A stretch of DNA of 64,000 nucleotides from Tilletiaria anomala UBC 951 (taxonomy: Eukaryota; Basidiomycota; Exobasidiomycetes; Georgefischeriales; Tilletiariaceae): assembly GCF_000711695.1 (NCBI RefSeq), contig NW_013547017.1:308844-372843 (forward strand). The letters are read 5' to 3'. Shown here piece by piece: positions 19,689 through 31,420 of the stretch. A program made the translations under genes and the position numbers. The notes beneath the pieces were generated by a model. It was not told the DNA's origin. It searched no databases and saw only the letters and a program-made list of their open reading frames with translations. Every line of letters begins with the position of its first letter. The stretch's first letter is position 1.

Positions 19689-22175
19689 ATGCAGAGCGAT
19701 GACCACCGGCCAGCAAGCCGTGATGCCTCATGCGACCTGCTACCGACAGGCAAGCGAGACCATCATGATGTAGTCGGCGTCGAGCCCGACTTGGATTCTG
19801 GGATCCCGAATGATTCTGTAACGCGGCGCATTCGACCTCCCATCCTCCCGCCGGAGATTCTGCATGACATCCTTCTTCTCGCCTGCGACCTCGATCCACG
19901 CATCCCTCACACGCTTGCCTACGTCTCACACGCCGTCTGCGCCCTCACCGCACCGGCGCGCTTCAAGACGGTCGTCTTGACGTCCGAGGCGTCATTAGCG
20001 TCCTTCTGGCTGTTGCTTCAGCTGCATAATGTCACGCGCCTCGTGTGCGACGAATGGGCCCTCCCAACCGCGTTCGCCGACGCCCTTACAGTCCGAGCCA
20101 CCGAGGTCGAGGCGCAACTGCAGCTGGGCAACGATGCTGCAACCCGGGCGGTGCTGATGCAGCAATTTGGATGTACCATCAACCCAAAGGAACGCTGGAG
20201 CAGCATTGACTGTGGTCCTCGTCGTAATGACGCCTCGCGGTATCAAGGTATCGAGCCGCTTTACCCCGAACGGCCAAGCGAGACCCAACAGCTTGATGCG
20301 GCAGATAGTACCCAGCGACGGTACAAGTATCTCTCTTATCCAACAGAGAAGCCACTGTCTCAATATATCGAAAATCTTCTCATCGACCTGGACCCATGTA
20401 CCATTCCGGAACCGACGCCGCTCCCGTCGGATGCTCGGCTGCAGGACCAAGACGACGCGGACGAGGCGCCAGACCTCTTCCCTGCGCCCCGCACCCAAGG
20501 GGGCCAGCAGCAACGAGGCAACATCCTCATGCTCACCGACGAGCTGGACACGCTGCGCGAGCGCATCGCCTCGCACCTCTCGCTGATCCTGCAGCTCGTG
20601 TACAACGCGCCGTGGCATCTGGTGCAGAAAGTGCGTCAGCTACCCGTGCGCCACGGACACCGGCTTTGTCACATGCTTGAGCATGTGCCCAACGTGCAGC
20701 GCCTCTCTCTCGGTGGGATGGAGCTACAGGCGTTCAGTGGTTGCTTCAGCGCACGCGAGCTGTGCCCCCGAGAGCTCACGCTGGTCCACAATGGTGACGA
20801 CGAGAGTCTGGATATGCTCGTCAAGAGCTTTGGCGGCGCAGCTGAGGAGGTGAGCGTGTTGGAAGAGAAGGCATCCTCGCATTCGATGCGCACTCGCTCT
20901 GGAGAGAGTTTCCCTGCAAAGCAACGGCAGACAGGACCCGCATACATCCTCCCAGGTATACGCCAACGCCTTGAGAAGCTGCACGTGATCGGCATCGACC
21001 CGCGCTCGCCCTTGACGGGTGTCTCGGTCCCCTTTCCGCAGTTCTACGCGCTTCGAGCCGGCGCCATCATGCCCGGCTCGTACATCGAAGCGTGCATAGA
21101 AGCTGAAGAGACGTTCGCAAAATCTCAAAAGGCGTGTATGGCCATGCTTTTCGATCACCTCCAGAAGAGTGGCTGCGCTATCGAGCCGGAGCGACTGGCA
21201 TGCATGAGTGAAGACGAGCTCAAGAAGCTCGGGTTCCCAGCAGTGCTTTGTCGTGGTGTCGATGAGGATGTGCACAGCAGCGACCTACTCGCGACGTGGC
21301 GACGCGTCGCGCCGCGCTCCCTCTCGCGCGCCCGACATCTGCAGTGTCTGTCTCCAGAGGACATCAGCAAGGGCGTGCGGTACTTGCGCTACGACACGCC
21401 CAAATTCAGCCTGCGACCCGTCGAGGTAATTGGGTCGAAGTTGCGCTACTTTATCCAAGAGCTCTGCGATAGCGCCAACATCATGAATGTCGCAGGACAG
21501 AGCGGCACCGTCACAAGGGGCGAGTGCAGCGCGCAGGACGCAGTGCGAGCATGGGGCGCTGGCACATTCGTCAAGCTTCAACTGGCCTGGCAAACGGCGC
21601 AAGGCTCTGCCATGCCAAACGCGACGAGCGCCGCTCATCGCTCGCGCTTCTCCTCTTTTGTCCCCTTCGCCTTCTCCTCCTCATCGACCATACCGTCTAA
21701 TGGCATATCTGGCGCCCACAGTGCCGCTGGCGGCTGGCCAAGGGAGGTGAAAGATGTGTGGACCGAACGCACCGACCGGGATCTGCCTCTCTCGTTCGGG
21801 CACGAGCTTGTCGAGGCTGTGCGACAGGCGTTTGGCTGGGCCAAGCCACCGCAGTGGGAGAGCTCGTTCCTCTCCAGCCTGCGCCAGGGCGACTCGCCAA
21901 CGATCAGAGCGCACGCCGCAAATCTCGGACCACTCATCGACCGCATCATGGGAGAGTTCTCTGTAGCTGATGGCAGCGCTGTTAATGGTTTCGCGAGCGT
22001 AATGGGAGATTATCAGGGCGGCGGCGGCGGGCGCATCCCAGCCGACTTCAGCACCTTTGAGCTGCGCCGGCCTTCCGAGTTCATGCGCTTTGAAGGCTCA
22101 GCTGCGTTCGAAAAGGAGGAACGGATCCGGCTCTTCCTAGACTCAGCTGCAGGTGGCAAAGGCGCGTGGTCCTGA
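19689..22175 (+). CDS. F-box-like protein, single exon
   Basis: An 828-residue uninterrupted frame starting at ATG 19689. Residues about 50-95 read RPPILPPEILHDILLLACDL, then HTLAYVSHAVCALTAPARFK, which matches the degenerate F-box-like domain common in basidiomycete proteins that may link substrates to SCF ubiquitin ligases. The rest has leucine-rich stretches (for example LCHMLEHVPNVQRLSLGGME) that could form irregular repeats, but no catalytic motif. Many paralogues exist in basidiomycetes, so a precise function cannot be given. Confidence 0.7.
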   Translation: MQSDDHRPASRDASCDLLPTGKRDHHDVVGVEPDLDSGIPNDSVTRRIRPPILPPEILHDILLLACDLDPRIPHTLAYVSHAVCALTAPARFKTVVLTSEASLASFWLLLQLHNVTRLVCDEWALPTAFADALTVRATEVEAQLQLGNDAATRAVLMQQFGCTINPKERWSSIDCGPRRNDASRYQGIEPLYPERPSETQQLDAADSTQRRYKYLSYPTEKPLSQYIENLLIDLDPCTIPEPTPLPSDARLQDQDDADEAPDLFPAPRTQGGQQQRGNILMLTDELDTLRERIASHLSLILQLVYNAPWHLVQKVRQLPVRHGHRLCHMLEHVPNVQRLSLGGMELQAFSGCFSARELCPRELTLVHNGDDESLDMLVKSFGGAAEEVSVLEEKASSHSMRTRSGESFPAKQRQTGPAYILPGIRQRLEKLHVIGIDPRSPLTGVSVPFPQFYALRAGAIMPGSYIEACIEAEETFAKSQKACMAMLFDHLQKSGCAIEPERLACMSEDELKKLGFPAVLCRGVDEDVHSSDLLATWRRVAPRSLSRARHLQCLSPEDISKGVRYLRYDTPKFSLRPVEVIGSKLRYFIQELCDSANIMNVAGQSGTVTRGECSAQDAVRAWGAGTFVKLQLAWQTAQGSAMPNATSAAHRSRFSSFVPFAFSSSSTIPSNGISGAHSAAGGWPREVKDVWTERTDRDLPLSFGHELVEAVRQAFGWAKPPQWESSFLSSLRQGDSPTIRAHAANLGPLIDRIMGEFSVADGSAVNGFASVMGDYQGGGGGRIPADFSTFELRRPSEFMRFEGSAAFEKEERIRLFLDSAAGGKGAWS

Positions 22176-22339
22176 CAATGTGTCCACCTTCTGCCCACGT
22201 CTCTGTCAGGAGAACGAGCGATGATGAGCAAAACTGATATTACTGCAGAGTCAGCCCGGTGTCCTCGGACACCCTTGTACATTATAAACGATATGCACCG
22301 TCGCCATCGTAGAAGCTAACTGATAATGAACACGATGTA

Positions 22340-25300
22340 TCAATGGTTGTTGACGTGCCTGTATCGATCAAACACCGCATTACGTGCGTGTAAGTCCGCT
22401 GGCACGGGGTAGGCCTCGCCTACCAGTTCCTTGACGACGAGCATCAGCTTGTCCAGTCGAATGATGAGCCCTGCGGCTGTAGAGGCGCCGACAGCAAAGT
22501 TGAGATACGCAGGATCGCAAACAGTCGCGAATGTCACGTGAGTCGGCAAGCCGAGGTTGTCTTCGTCGTCGTCTTGTGTGATGGCGAATCCTGGCTTGAG
22601 CAGCAAAAAGCGGTCCAGCAGCGGACAAGGCGTGATCTGCGGCAAAGGCATCCCGGATTGCAGTGCGGTCGAGCACATGATGAGGACTGCGACGACGTCG
22701 CCGATGAAAAGCGGGTCTGAAAGGCGGGTCCTCCGTAGGAGTGCCTTGGCCCAGGGCTCAGGGAGCTTCTTGAGAACTGAGACCAGATGACTCAACAGCT
22801 TCGAAATCTCCATCTGCACTTCGAACAGAGCTTGATACCTCTGTTTGGGCCATGTTCCTCGAAGACTCCACTCATAAGTGATGTTGGCGCTCGCGACGTT
22901 CAGTCGCCGTAACTTCCCCCTCAGTGCGATCAGAGCCTTGGTCATTCCCGTCGGCTTACCCTCCTCTTGCCACGCTGCGTATGAGATCGCCTGGCAGTGC
23001 AGGTTGGCGATCTCTGCAATGGTCCGTGCATGGCTCATGCGCTGATGCTGCCGAAGTGTCGAGGTCGGCGGCAGGAGTGACACTATGGCTGCTATCGTCA
23101 CGCCAATGATTACGCCAACCAACCGACGCCACATTACGGCGATTCCATACCCAATATTGCCATATGTTGGGTCATGCGCGCCTTGCCAGCTGTACCCTAT
23201 CACTAACGCGGCAGTGACTGCAACCAAGGAGCCAGAGATAGAGTCCCATATTCAGCAAACCATTGCAATAGGGTTGGTTGGCACTTGCATTCTCACCTCC
23301 AGTGATAATCAACGTTATAGGAGGGGCCGGATAGTAGAGGCGGAAGCTGAAGATTAAGATGAACCCAACAGCCGAGACGGCGCACAATGCATAAGGGTTT
23401 CCCTTCCCATGGCCATCTCCAATGTACCAGATGAGCACCCCGCAGATGCACCCCAAAACAGTGGCGATGATTCGTGATACCAGGCCAAAGACCGTGTCCC
23501 CCTTGAATCGCGAGAGCGTCTGCAAGAGAAATGGAGATGTCAGCAAGGCTTGCTCCGCGAAGTGAGCTCGGAGCTGTGACGGACCAACTGCGCCATGAAT
23601 ATGCTCCAGATCGCACGGCTGCAGAAAAGGAGGCGTCAACGTTCCCGGAAACATAAGCCGAGCAGCGAATTCCCTCCTCACTTCACATAGCAGAATCTGA
23701 GGACATCGGATCTATCAGTTCAGATCCGCTGAGCACGAGTCGGCGCCACTCAAACTCACTCGGCACTGCTCTTGAGATAGGTAGGTAGGGCGATGATGCC
23801 TGTCATGACAGCGGCCTTTAGAGCAAAGAGCATATTGCCTTGGAAAAGCGTACTGAGAAAGTCAAAAAGACTGCGATAGACCGCTTGCGCTGCAGTGCTT
23901 GGTGCCAAGGCGTCCGGATCACGTGGCTTGGAAACACCCAGCTCGATGATGGATGAAGGAGCTCCAAGAATTTCACTAGCCCCTTCTGTCGGATCTGCGT
24001 GTTGGTCCCCCTCGCCAAAGTCCAGCCAGGCCTCGAAGGACCACAATTTGGGGAGATTCGGAGCCCAGAACCTGGGCATCGCTCTTGCATCACAGATACG
24101 GTTGACCTCGCGAAGGATCTGAAGTATGTGCTCCGTCGTTTCCATGTGGTGGAATTGGTGGACAAAGGCCTGGTAGAGGTAGCGATAAGGCACGGCGCTG
24201 GACAGCAAATCGTCCCCAGGGGTCTTGAATGGCTCAAGAATACCAAAGCGCGTCGCAACGCGGAACTTTTCCAAATGGCGTTCAAGGTCAGAAACGGCAT
24301 CGGCGAAGCCTTGAGCCGATGTTTGACTCTTGTGAAGACATCGTCTCGGTCTGAAGAAGCGATCCACTAGGTCGCTAAGACGGCTGTGATTCAAATCTTC
24401 GAGCCACTTGATCAGCAGCTGTAAAGCGTCATTGTTGGCCGCTAACAAATCTTGCGAACATTCTCCGAGTAGCCGCACTGTTAACAGGCGAAGATGTCAA
24501 CGAGCTCTGAACCGGATTTATTCTCGTGATGCGTACATACTCAGATTTTCAGTGAAGACATCGTTTCCTGCTGGATGTAAGTGCGTCTCCACCTCTGCAT
24601 ATCGCAAACTTTCCCAAGTGCCCACAGGGGCTTGCTCTTCGCGTTGAGGGTGGTGAAAGATGGTACTCCGACGGCCCGATCCTGATGTTGAAGGAACCTT
24701 CGAGTGATGGTGAAAAACGTTGTGCAGCAGTGAATGATGATGAAGACCTGCTGTCGGTCGCCCATCTCCTTTCATGGAGCCATTTGACATTCGGGAGCCT
24801 AAAGCCATATGCCCACGCGACATGTTTGCGAATCGTCCATCTGCGACTGCATTCGACGAGGTCGTCTCGTTCAGCGCATCACGAGTGGGAGACGGTGGAC
24901 GTGACGGGGCCGGTGTGCTTGGCCTCGAGGAACGGGGTGTACCAACGACGCTCGCCGCTGGGGTACGTGGGAAGTGCGAGTGCTCCAAGTCTTGCCTGAC
25001 CATGGCGTAATAGTATGCCATTCCGTCGCAAGAAGGGATCATCTTGCGTGTGAGGATCTCGAGCTGCTTTAGGTCCGATCCATTGGCATGACCGAAGCTT
25101 AGCTCGCGCGTCAAAAGGCGAGAGGCCATCTGCAGAGGCATTAGTCCCGCCTCTGCCGTATTAAGTAGATTGGGGACGAGGTAGAAGTCAAAGTCTTCCT
25201 CGAGCGGGCTTTTCTTCAGCAGTTCTTGTTGTTGAGTCATGACTGAGGCCATAGGTTTAAGGACTGCGACAATGCGCTCGACGAACAGAGCGTTGTTGCT

Positions 25301-26263
25301 CTTAGGAAAGAAGACAAAGGATATGAGGATCGTCACACCCACCTTGACTGTCAGAGGTACCACGACCTGCTTTCCGAGCGAGTAGTACGCGTATGGAAAA
25401 AGCGGCGCGTACGTCAACATGATGTTGAGCAAGATGCATGACAGGACAGTTGCGAAGAGAAATGGCGAAGGGCCGAAGTGGATCTTGATCCACAGTAGGA
25501 TGGCTGAGCCGAAAGCAAGGAAAAAGGCACAGACAATGGCCGGTTTGGTCTCGAGATATTCGGCTTGAAAAATGGCGACCGGATTTGGTACCTCGCTTGC
25601 CGCGAGCTTGACATCTCGAACGGCGTGCGCAATCGCCACTGCAATGCAGCTGTACGCCCAGGTGACGCAAAGGAAGAACAGCAAAAAAAACTCGCGCTCG
25701 ATCACTGTCGCGAGAGGCGCCTCAGCCGGCTGGATGAAGGCACCGATCAGAATGAGGAATGATGCTTGACCAAGCATTAGCTGCACCGGATTTATGATCA
25801 GAAGCACCAGACATATCCAAGCTACGAGAGAGCTCCGAAAGACAGGCTTGAGCTTCGGCCATGTCAATATTGGAGGGATCCAGCTCCATTGACGCTCTAG
25901 AAATTTGTAGATCGCGCTGCCCTTCCATGACTCTCGCAGTTTGCACTTGCCACTAGAATCGGTCGTTGATGTTTGTCCCGCTCCAGCTTTGTCGGCGCCC
26001 AAATCGAGGTGAACGTGAAAGTCATTTCGAGGTTTGTGGCGCTGTCGAAGAGACTTGGAAACGTTCTCTGCGAAATCAGCGTGTCCGTTCGGATCCACCT
26101 TTCCTTGAGAGATGCTGACGCCCCCAGCTTCGAGGTTCCCTGACCAGTGCTCGGGGCTAACGTCTGACACGCCGTTTGGGAGCATGTCGTCGCCAGTAGG
26201 CTGCCGGGGGAACCGCGAGGGGCGTACGCCGCGCCCGGGGGCCGTTTCTTCATCGGCTGACAT
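22340..26263 (-). CDS. FUSC/BRE4-type multi-pass membrane protein
   Basis: Large membrane protein of the fungal family that joins an ER-transporter 6TM N-terminal domain with a fusaric-acid-resistance-like (FUSC, aromatic acid exporter) C-terminal domain; yeast Bre4 is the usual reference. The first exon (26263 to about 24538) has a hydrophilic N-terminus, then helices such as SSLVAWICLVLLIINPVQLM and LFFLCVTWAYSCIAVAIAHA. A Ser/Pro-rich loop (TPRSSRPSTPAPSRPPSP) follows. Later blocks carry FALKAAVMTGIIALPTYLKS, IIATVLGCICGVLIWYIGDG and VGVIIGVTIAAIVSLLPPTS. Introns lie near 24537-24481, 23755-23700, 23670-23520 and 23305-23230; the exact borders of the last three are not fixed. Substrate unknown. 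It starts divergently from the NDUFAF5 gene. Confidence 0.8.
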
Positions 26264-26730
26264 TCCCTAGTGCTAGTTCAATGTTGTGACGTTGATGGTG
26301 CCCGAGCACGCATCTGTAAGGGAACTGTACTCCTAAACATCTTAGCACGGTATCCTTAACCGACAGCCATTAAGGCACAAGCAACTTACAAAGCCGATTG
26401 CCGGATGAATAGTGGGGCCAGCTCGAACTCACAATGCCGTCGCGACGCGTGACTTTTTTGACCGTTGTAGTGCACACGTATATCTCGGCCGAAATGCTAC
26501 ACGCGATTGGCCTTTCGTTGTTTAATTACTACTGTGTGACCTAATTATCAATGACTTGGCCAGTTTGGCAACTTCTCTTCACGTGTAGGTATTGATGGAA
26601 ATGGGAGCTCTCCAATCGGCAGAGCTTCGATTGGATTCTCCAGCCTCCAGGCTTGTGTCTGCTTGCTTTTTTGCAAGGACAGTCTTGCTCGCACACTGAT
26701 AAGCATAAAATCTCGGCACGGCCATCCAGC
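26264..26730. promoter_or_regulatory. Divergent promoter, BRE4-like and NDUFAF5 genes
   Basis: 467 bases between two divergent start codons. No gene recognised and no distinct motif assigned. Confidence 0.35.
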
Positions 26731-28148
26731 ATGACGTGCAGAACCTCCCCGGCTTGCGCAGAGGCATGCCGAGTGGCCCTTCGATGCCGGCCTTTGCGCC
26801 GTCGGGCCACCGTGCTGACATCAGCTCCTTGGATACATCGATGCGGATATGCTTCAGCAACGTCGATGCCGCCTGGAACAAGTCCTCAGACTACCAATCC
26901 GAAGCCGGGTCCACCCAAGCCCAATTCACCATTTACCATCTTCGATCGTGCAGTCAAGGTAGCGCAGAAGGACCGAGCAGCTTCGCGCCGACCAGTATCG
27001 GCTGACCGGCGATCATTCGAGGGGAACCCAGGGGACTCTTCAAGATTGACAGACTATGTTCGCAGCGCACTCGCCGAAAATGTGGCAGAGCGTCTGCTTG
27101 ACATCAAGCGGCCGCATTCCACCATCGTCGAGATCGGGTCGGGCCCAGGAAGCTTACGTCAGTTTCTAGACGTCAGTCAAACGAAAACGCAGAGGCTTAT
27201 CATGTGTGACTCAAGCGGTAAGCTTTCGCTTCGTGGCGTTTTCCGGCTGAAGTGACATGCCTCAACTTTGGATATGCACGCAGAGAAGATGCTCTACCGG
27301 GATCAACATCTAGATTCACAAGCCCCCTGTATGTGTTCGCTCTCGGGTTTCTTGCCGACGCCTCGCTGACTTTAGAATCTCTCTGCAGTTGAAATTGAAC
27401 GCCGAGTAATGGATGAGGAATTTCTAGAATTCGAAGAAAACTCGCTTGACTGCGTCGTTTCCATCGGGTCTCTGCAATGGACGAACGATCTTCCAGGAGC
27501 GCTCATTCAGATCCGTCGAGCTTTAAAGCCCGACGGGGTCTTTGTAGGTGCCATTTGCGGAGGCGACACGCTTTTCGAGCTTCGGACAAGCTTGCAGCTC
27601 GCTGAACAGGAGAGAGAAGGAGGGATATCTGCAAGAGTTTCGCCCATGGCAGGTGAGCTGCCGAAGATGCACTCGCACCTAATTGATCCTTACTGATCCA
27701 GCCAAAAACATGCAGAATCAAGTGACATGGCCTCGCTGCTGTCGCGTGCTGGCTTCAATATACCCACAATCGATGTCGACGACGTGACCGTCTCCTACCC
27801 TTCCATGTTTGAGCTGATCCACGACTTGCGAGATATGGGTGAAAGCAACGCGATCATCAACCGCCGGCCGAATCTGCAACGAGACACGCTTCTCAGTGCA
27901 GCTGCTACCTACCAAGCGCTTCACGGCAACGAAGACGGCACCATACCGGCAACATTCAGTGTCATTTTCATGGTGAGTCGGCAATATCTCTGTGACTCGA
28001 GCGCGCAGGGCTGATGGCTTTTATCCCCGTGACTGGCCTGAAGATTGGTTGGAAGCCAGCCGAGTCTCAGCCACAACCATTGAAGCGTGGCAGCGGACAG
28101 GTTAGCCTGAAGGAGGTGCTGGGCAACCCCGAAGATTCTCGTAGATAG
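26731..28148 (+). CDS. Mitochondrial complex I assembly factor NDUFAF5 homologue
   Basis: NDUFAF5 is a SAM-dependent enzyme that hydroxylates an arginine of the NDUFS7 subunit early in complex I assembly. Exons are 26731-27217, 27294-27328, 27389-27652, 27716-27972 and 28044-28148; each join keeps frame. The ATG at 26731 gives an Arg/Ala/Ser-rich mitochondrial presequence. Family blocks: [17 protein letters not shown], the SAM motif [16 protein letters not shown], the motif [60 protein letters not shown] and the end [20 protein letters not shown]. The second exon has only 35 nt. Presence implies that this fungus has respiratory complex I. Confidence 0.92.
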
Positions 28149-28647
28149 TCTTGCGATGCACACATATCGCTGTCCCTTGAGCGTCCCTTCTTGGAGTCTT
28201 TGAGAGTAAACGCTTTCACGCCCTGGGGTCTATTGATTCAGCATTGAGTATATGCGATATTTAGTCATCCATGTCAGCGAGATCTATATCCAGACTCTTT
28301 GAGAGGTGACGAGGCCAGTCGCGACGCGCTAAGACTGGCATTAGACCAGCCACCGCCCGCCACCTCGGCTCCCAGCCAATCAAAATCAGAATGGCACTCA
28401 CAAAGGGTCACTCTCCGCAACCATCTTGACCAAATTGGGTCAGCGCAGGTGCAACTATTCAAGCAAGGACGCCGAACAAAGTTGCGCTCTCGAACCTCTT
28501 CTTGGGTCGTAGGTTCAGCGCTTGGCCTTTGTTCGAGACAGCTTGCTCGGTGGGGACCGACTGTTGCCGCGTGGGTTGGCTTATCGCCATCTCTACTGCC
28601 GATCTGCAATAGCCTCCAGTACCAGCAATTATCTGCAACCTAGCACC
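28149..28647. promoter_or_regulatory. Intergenic region upstream of the BEM46-type gene
   Basis: About 500 bases with the 3' end of the NDUFAF5 gene and the promoter of the hydrolase. No gene recognised. Confidence 0.35.
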
Positions 28648-30103
28648 ATGGGGTACCTACCGTCGCTTGGAACGCTGGTTCGCGTGACGCTGGGCGTAGT
28701 GGTGGTCGGCATCGCTTCCACCGCCGGGCTGTTGTATCGCTACCAACGCTTACTCATTTATCCCTCAACGATCCCCGCCCGTTCGCGAACCGAAGTGATG
28801 ACACCCGATCAGTTTGGCATGCCATACACCGAAGAGAAGCTACAGACACCTGATGGCGAGACAATCCGCCTGTATGTCATTTTGCAAGATGGTAACGCTG
28901 AGCGCGCAGCTGGGAAGACGCCCAAAGCCACAGGCGCAGAGGCAGCCAAGGGCAGACCTACCGTTCTCTTTCTCCACGCAAATGCTGGTAACATGGTTAG
29001 TACGCATTCATCACATCTGAAGGCAAGCCCTACCGTTTTCACCTAACAAACACTCTTTTTCACAGGGCCACCGCTTGCCTCTTGCGAAAGTCTTCTACCG
29101 ACGATTTGGTTGCAACATTGTCATGCTTTCCTATCGCGGCTACGGTCTTTCGACCGGCAGCCCATCAGAAGTGGGGATACGGATAGATTCACAGACGACT
29201 CTCGACTACATCAAGGAGCACCCTTTACTGAGCCAAACAACCCTGGTCGGCTACGGGCAAAGCTTAGGCGGCGCTGTCGCCGTCGATGTCGCTCAACGGA
29301 ACCCAAAGCATGTGCATGCGCTCATCGTCGAGAACACGTGAGTGCGCCATTGCCCCTCGCCGACTGCAGCCCTGACCGACGCAAATGGCTCTGTACAGCT
29401 TCTTGTCCATTCCTGAGATGGTTCCCCACGTTCTGCCACCCGTAAAGCCTTTTCTCTTCCTGTGCCGTGCGTTCTTTTGACCGCTTCACAACGTGAAGCG
29501 AGCGTTCAGCTAATGCTCCAGTCTTGCACTTCGCAGGGGAATACTGGCTAACGGGTGAGCTCATCAAGAAGCTCCCGCGGTCGTTCCCCGTGCTCTTTTT
29601 GAGCGGCCGGCAGGACGAGCTCGTGCCGCCATCGCACATGGATGCACTGTTCGAGCGTTGCAGCTCCGAGAAGAAACACTTCAAAGCAATCCCAGAAGGC
29701 ATGCACAGTCAGTATATGTTTGGCACGGACAGAAATGCGATCAGTAGTAGCTGACAGCTTGCAAATTTTCTCTTGCAGATGATACTTGTTCGAAGGTGAG
29801 GCCCACTGACGGACTATCCAGTCAATCCGATGGACTGACACATAACATTCCAATCATCCCTAGCCTGATTACTTTGAAGAGATAGCCACGTTCCTCAGAC
29901 GCTACGTGGTACCGGTGTCTCATTCGGGCTCCGCAACGGCCAGTTCTGCACCCTCGGCCGCTTCGTCACCAGCACTACCTCTGCACCAGGAACTTCGGAA
30001 GCGCGGCGGTGCTACAGACGATACCGATGGCGATGCAGAGGTCCTGACGGATGAGGGGGAGTGGGTCAAGATGAGCGGCTCGGACATTTCGTCAAAGATG
30101 TGA
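28648..30103 (+). CDS. BEM46/ABHD13-type alpha/beta hydrolase
   Basis: Membrane-anchored serine hydrolase; the fungal BEM46 family is tied to polarity and ER/plasma-membrane sites, with unknown substrate. Exons are 28648-28995, 29066-29337, 29399-29466, 29537-29707, 29779-29795 and 29864-30103. The N-terminus has one membrane helix (VTLGVVVVGIASTAGLLY). Motifs: YQRLLIYPSTIP, VLFLHANAGNMGHRLPLAK, VMLSYRGYGLSTGSPSEVGI, nucleophile GYGQSLGGAVA, acid in FLSGRQDELVPPSHM, and catalytic His in PEGMHNDTC. The fifth exon is only 17 nt and lies right after that His. The C-terminus beyond residue 330 is an unstructured acidic tail. Conserved spacing makes the gene model convincing. Confidence 0.9.
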
Positions 30104-30404
30104 ATGCACAGCCGAATGCTATGCGCCTTGTTCAGCGCTGTACTGTACTGCATTGCTCCACTCCCAATTGGGACAATCTGGTACCCTCAGCATGCTTTCA
30201 GAGTTCACACCTGTATAGTAGCATTTCCTGTCTCAACGTATATGCTACTCTCCTTCATGCTTTCCATCTTATCTTTGATCCTGGTCCAATCGCGAACGTC
30301 AGAGATTTTGGTCGATATGAGTACAGGCGTCAGTCCCTGAATCTCTCTTTGCGCAGGCCATCCGGAATGCATGCAGGGCGAACAGTCTCCATACGTAGAC
30401 TTTT
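30104..30404. other. Convergent intergenic region
   Basis: About 300 bases between the 3' ends of the BEM46-type gene and SBH1. AT-richer than its surroundings; no gene recognised. Confidence 0.35.
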
Positions 30405-31003
30405 TCACTTGGTGAGGAATCGGGCGAACTTTCCGAAGATGTGCAGCAAGACGACCGAGAAAACGAAAGAGACGGCCAGAACCAGGACGACGACCGGGTC
30501 ACTGCAGCGTGGCAAGGGCAGGAAACGTCAGCTCGGCTGCGAGGCCTCCTCAAGACTGTGGGGTATCCTTGGCGCCTCAGATGAGTACTTACACGCTCAA
30601 GCCTGCATTGTCGTCGGTATATAGCCTCATCATCGTGTTTGAGCTTCCACCTGCGCCTGCTGCTCGTGTGCTGTTTGGCTTGTTTGCTGCCTGCTGCGCC
30701 GCTCGCCGCCTGAGAAAGTGCGAACCAAATCCAGATTAACGATTCTTCCTTAATAAGCTTTGCAAGCAGTCCCCTCCGTCGGACCACTCCTCTGGATCCG
30801 ACTGTTGTGCTCACCTCACTGCACCTGAGTTGCGAGCAGCAAGAGCTGCGAGGTCAGGCTGCGAGCCACTTGCTTTGGCGGTGTCAGACTGGCAGGAACA
30901 AACAGGAAGCGATGGGCGGATGCGGGTCAGGATGTCGCATTTTTCTCGGTAGCTTTTTCCTTGAAGCACAGGCTTGCTGACCCACTGTGTATGAACTCAC
31001 CAT
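30405..31003 (-). CDS. SBH1: Sec61 complex beta subunit
   Basis: Small tail-anchored subunit of the ER protein-translocation channel. It is found only by splicing: exon 1 is the ATG alone (31003-31001), then 30888-30815, 30709-30593 and 30501-30405, with introns of 112, 105 and 91 nt. The product is about 96 residues: SDTAKASGSQPDLAALAARN at the N-terminus, then the family core STRAAGAGGSSNTMMRLYTD, DNAGLSVDPVVVLVLA, and the tail anchor ending HIFGKFARFLTK. Joins keep frame and restore the family signature. The context ATCCACC before ATG is good. It is divergent from TOM7. Confidence 0.92.
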
Positions 31004-31420
31004 GGTGGATGTGTGACCCTCTTCGGTACCTTTGGGCGTGAGTTTCGGAAAGGTCTTGAAGAAGGACGCCTCCAGCATTACTTGAGAGGGATTGAGCTGC
31101 GACCGACTGGTGAGATGGACTTTCGCTCGTGTGCAGTCTGCACTCTGCTGCAGAGCCGCAGGGCGGCCCCACATCACGAACGGCCCACCGCCTACACTTG
31201 GCCACTCACTACATTCGAGGGAACGCACACCAGAGAAAGAGAAAGACGCCGATGGGGGAAGACGCCGTGCATCCAAAAAGCTGGACCTCGACATGAAAGC
31301 AGATTTGATCCGATCTTTTTATTTACCTTCATCCGGGCAGTTCAGCATCATCTCGAGCAGGCTTTGAGGCAAGCATTATCGGAAGTTCATCGCTCTACAG
31401 GCGTGAGCTCCATTCAAAAA
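31004..31420. promoter_or_regulatory. Divergent promoter, SBH1 and TOM7
   Basis: About 417 bases between two divergent genes for small membrane proteins of protein-import machines (ER and mitochondrial). No distinct motif assigned. Confidence 0.4.
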
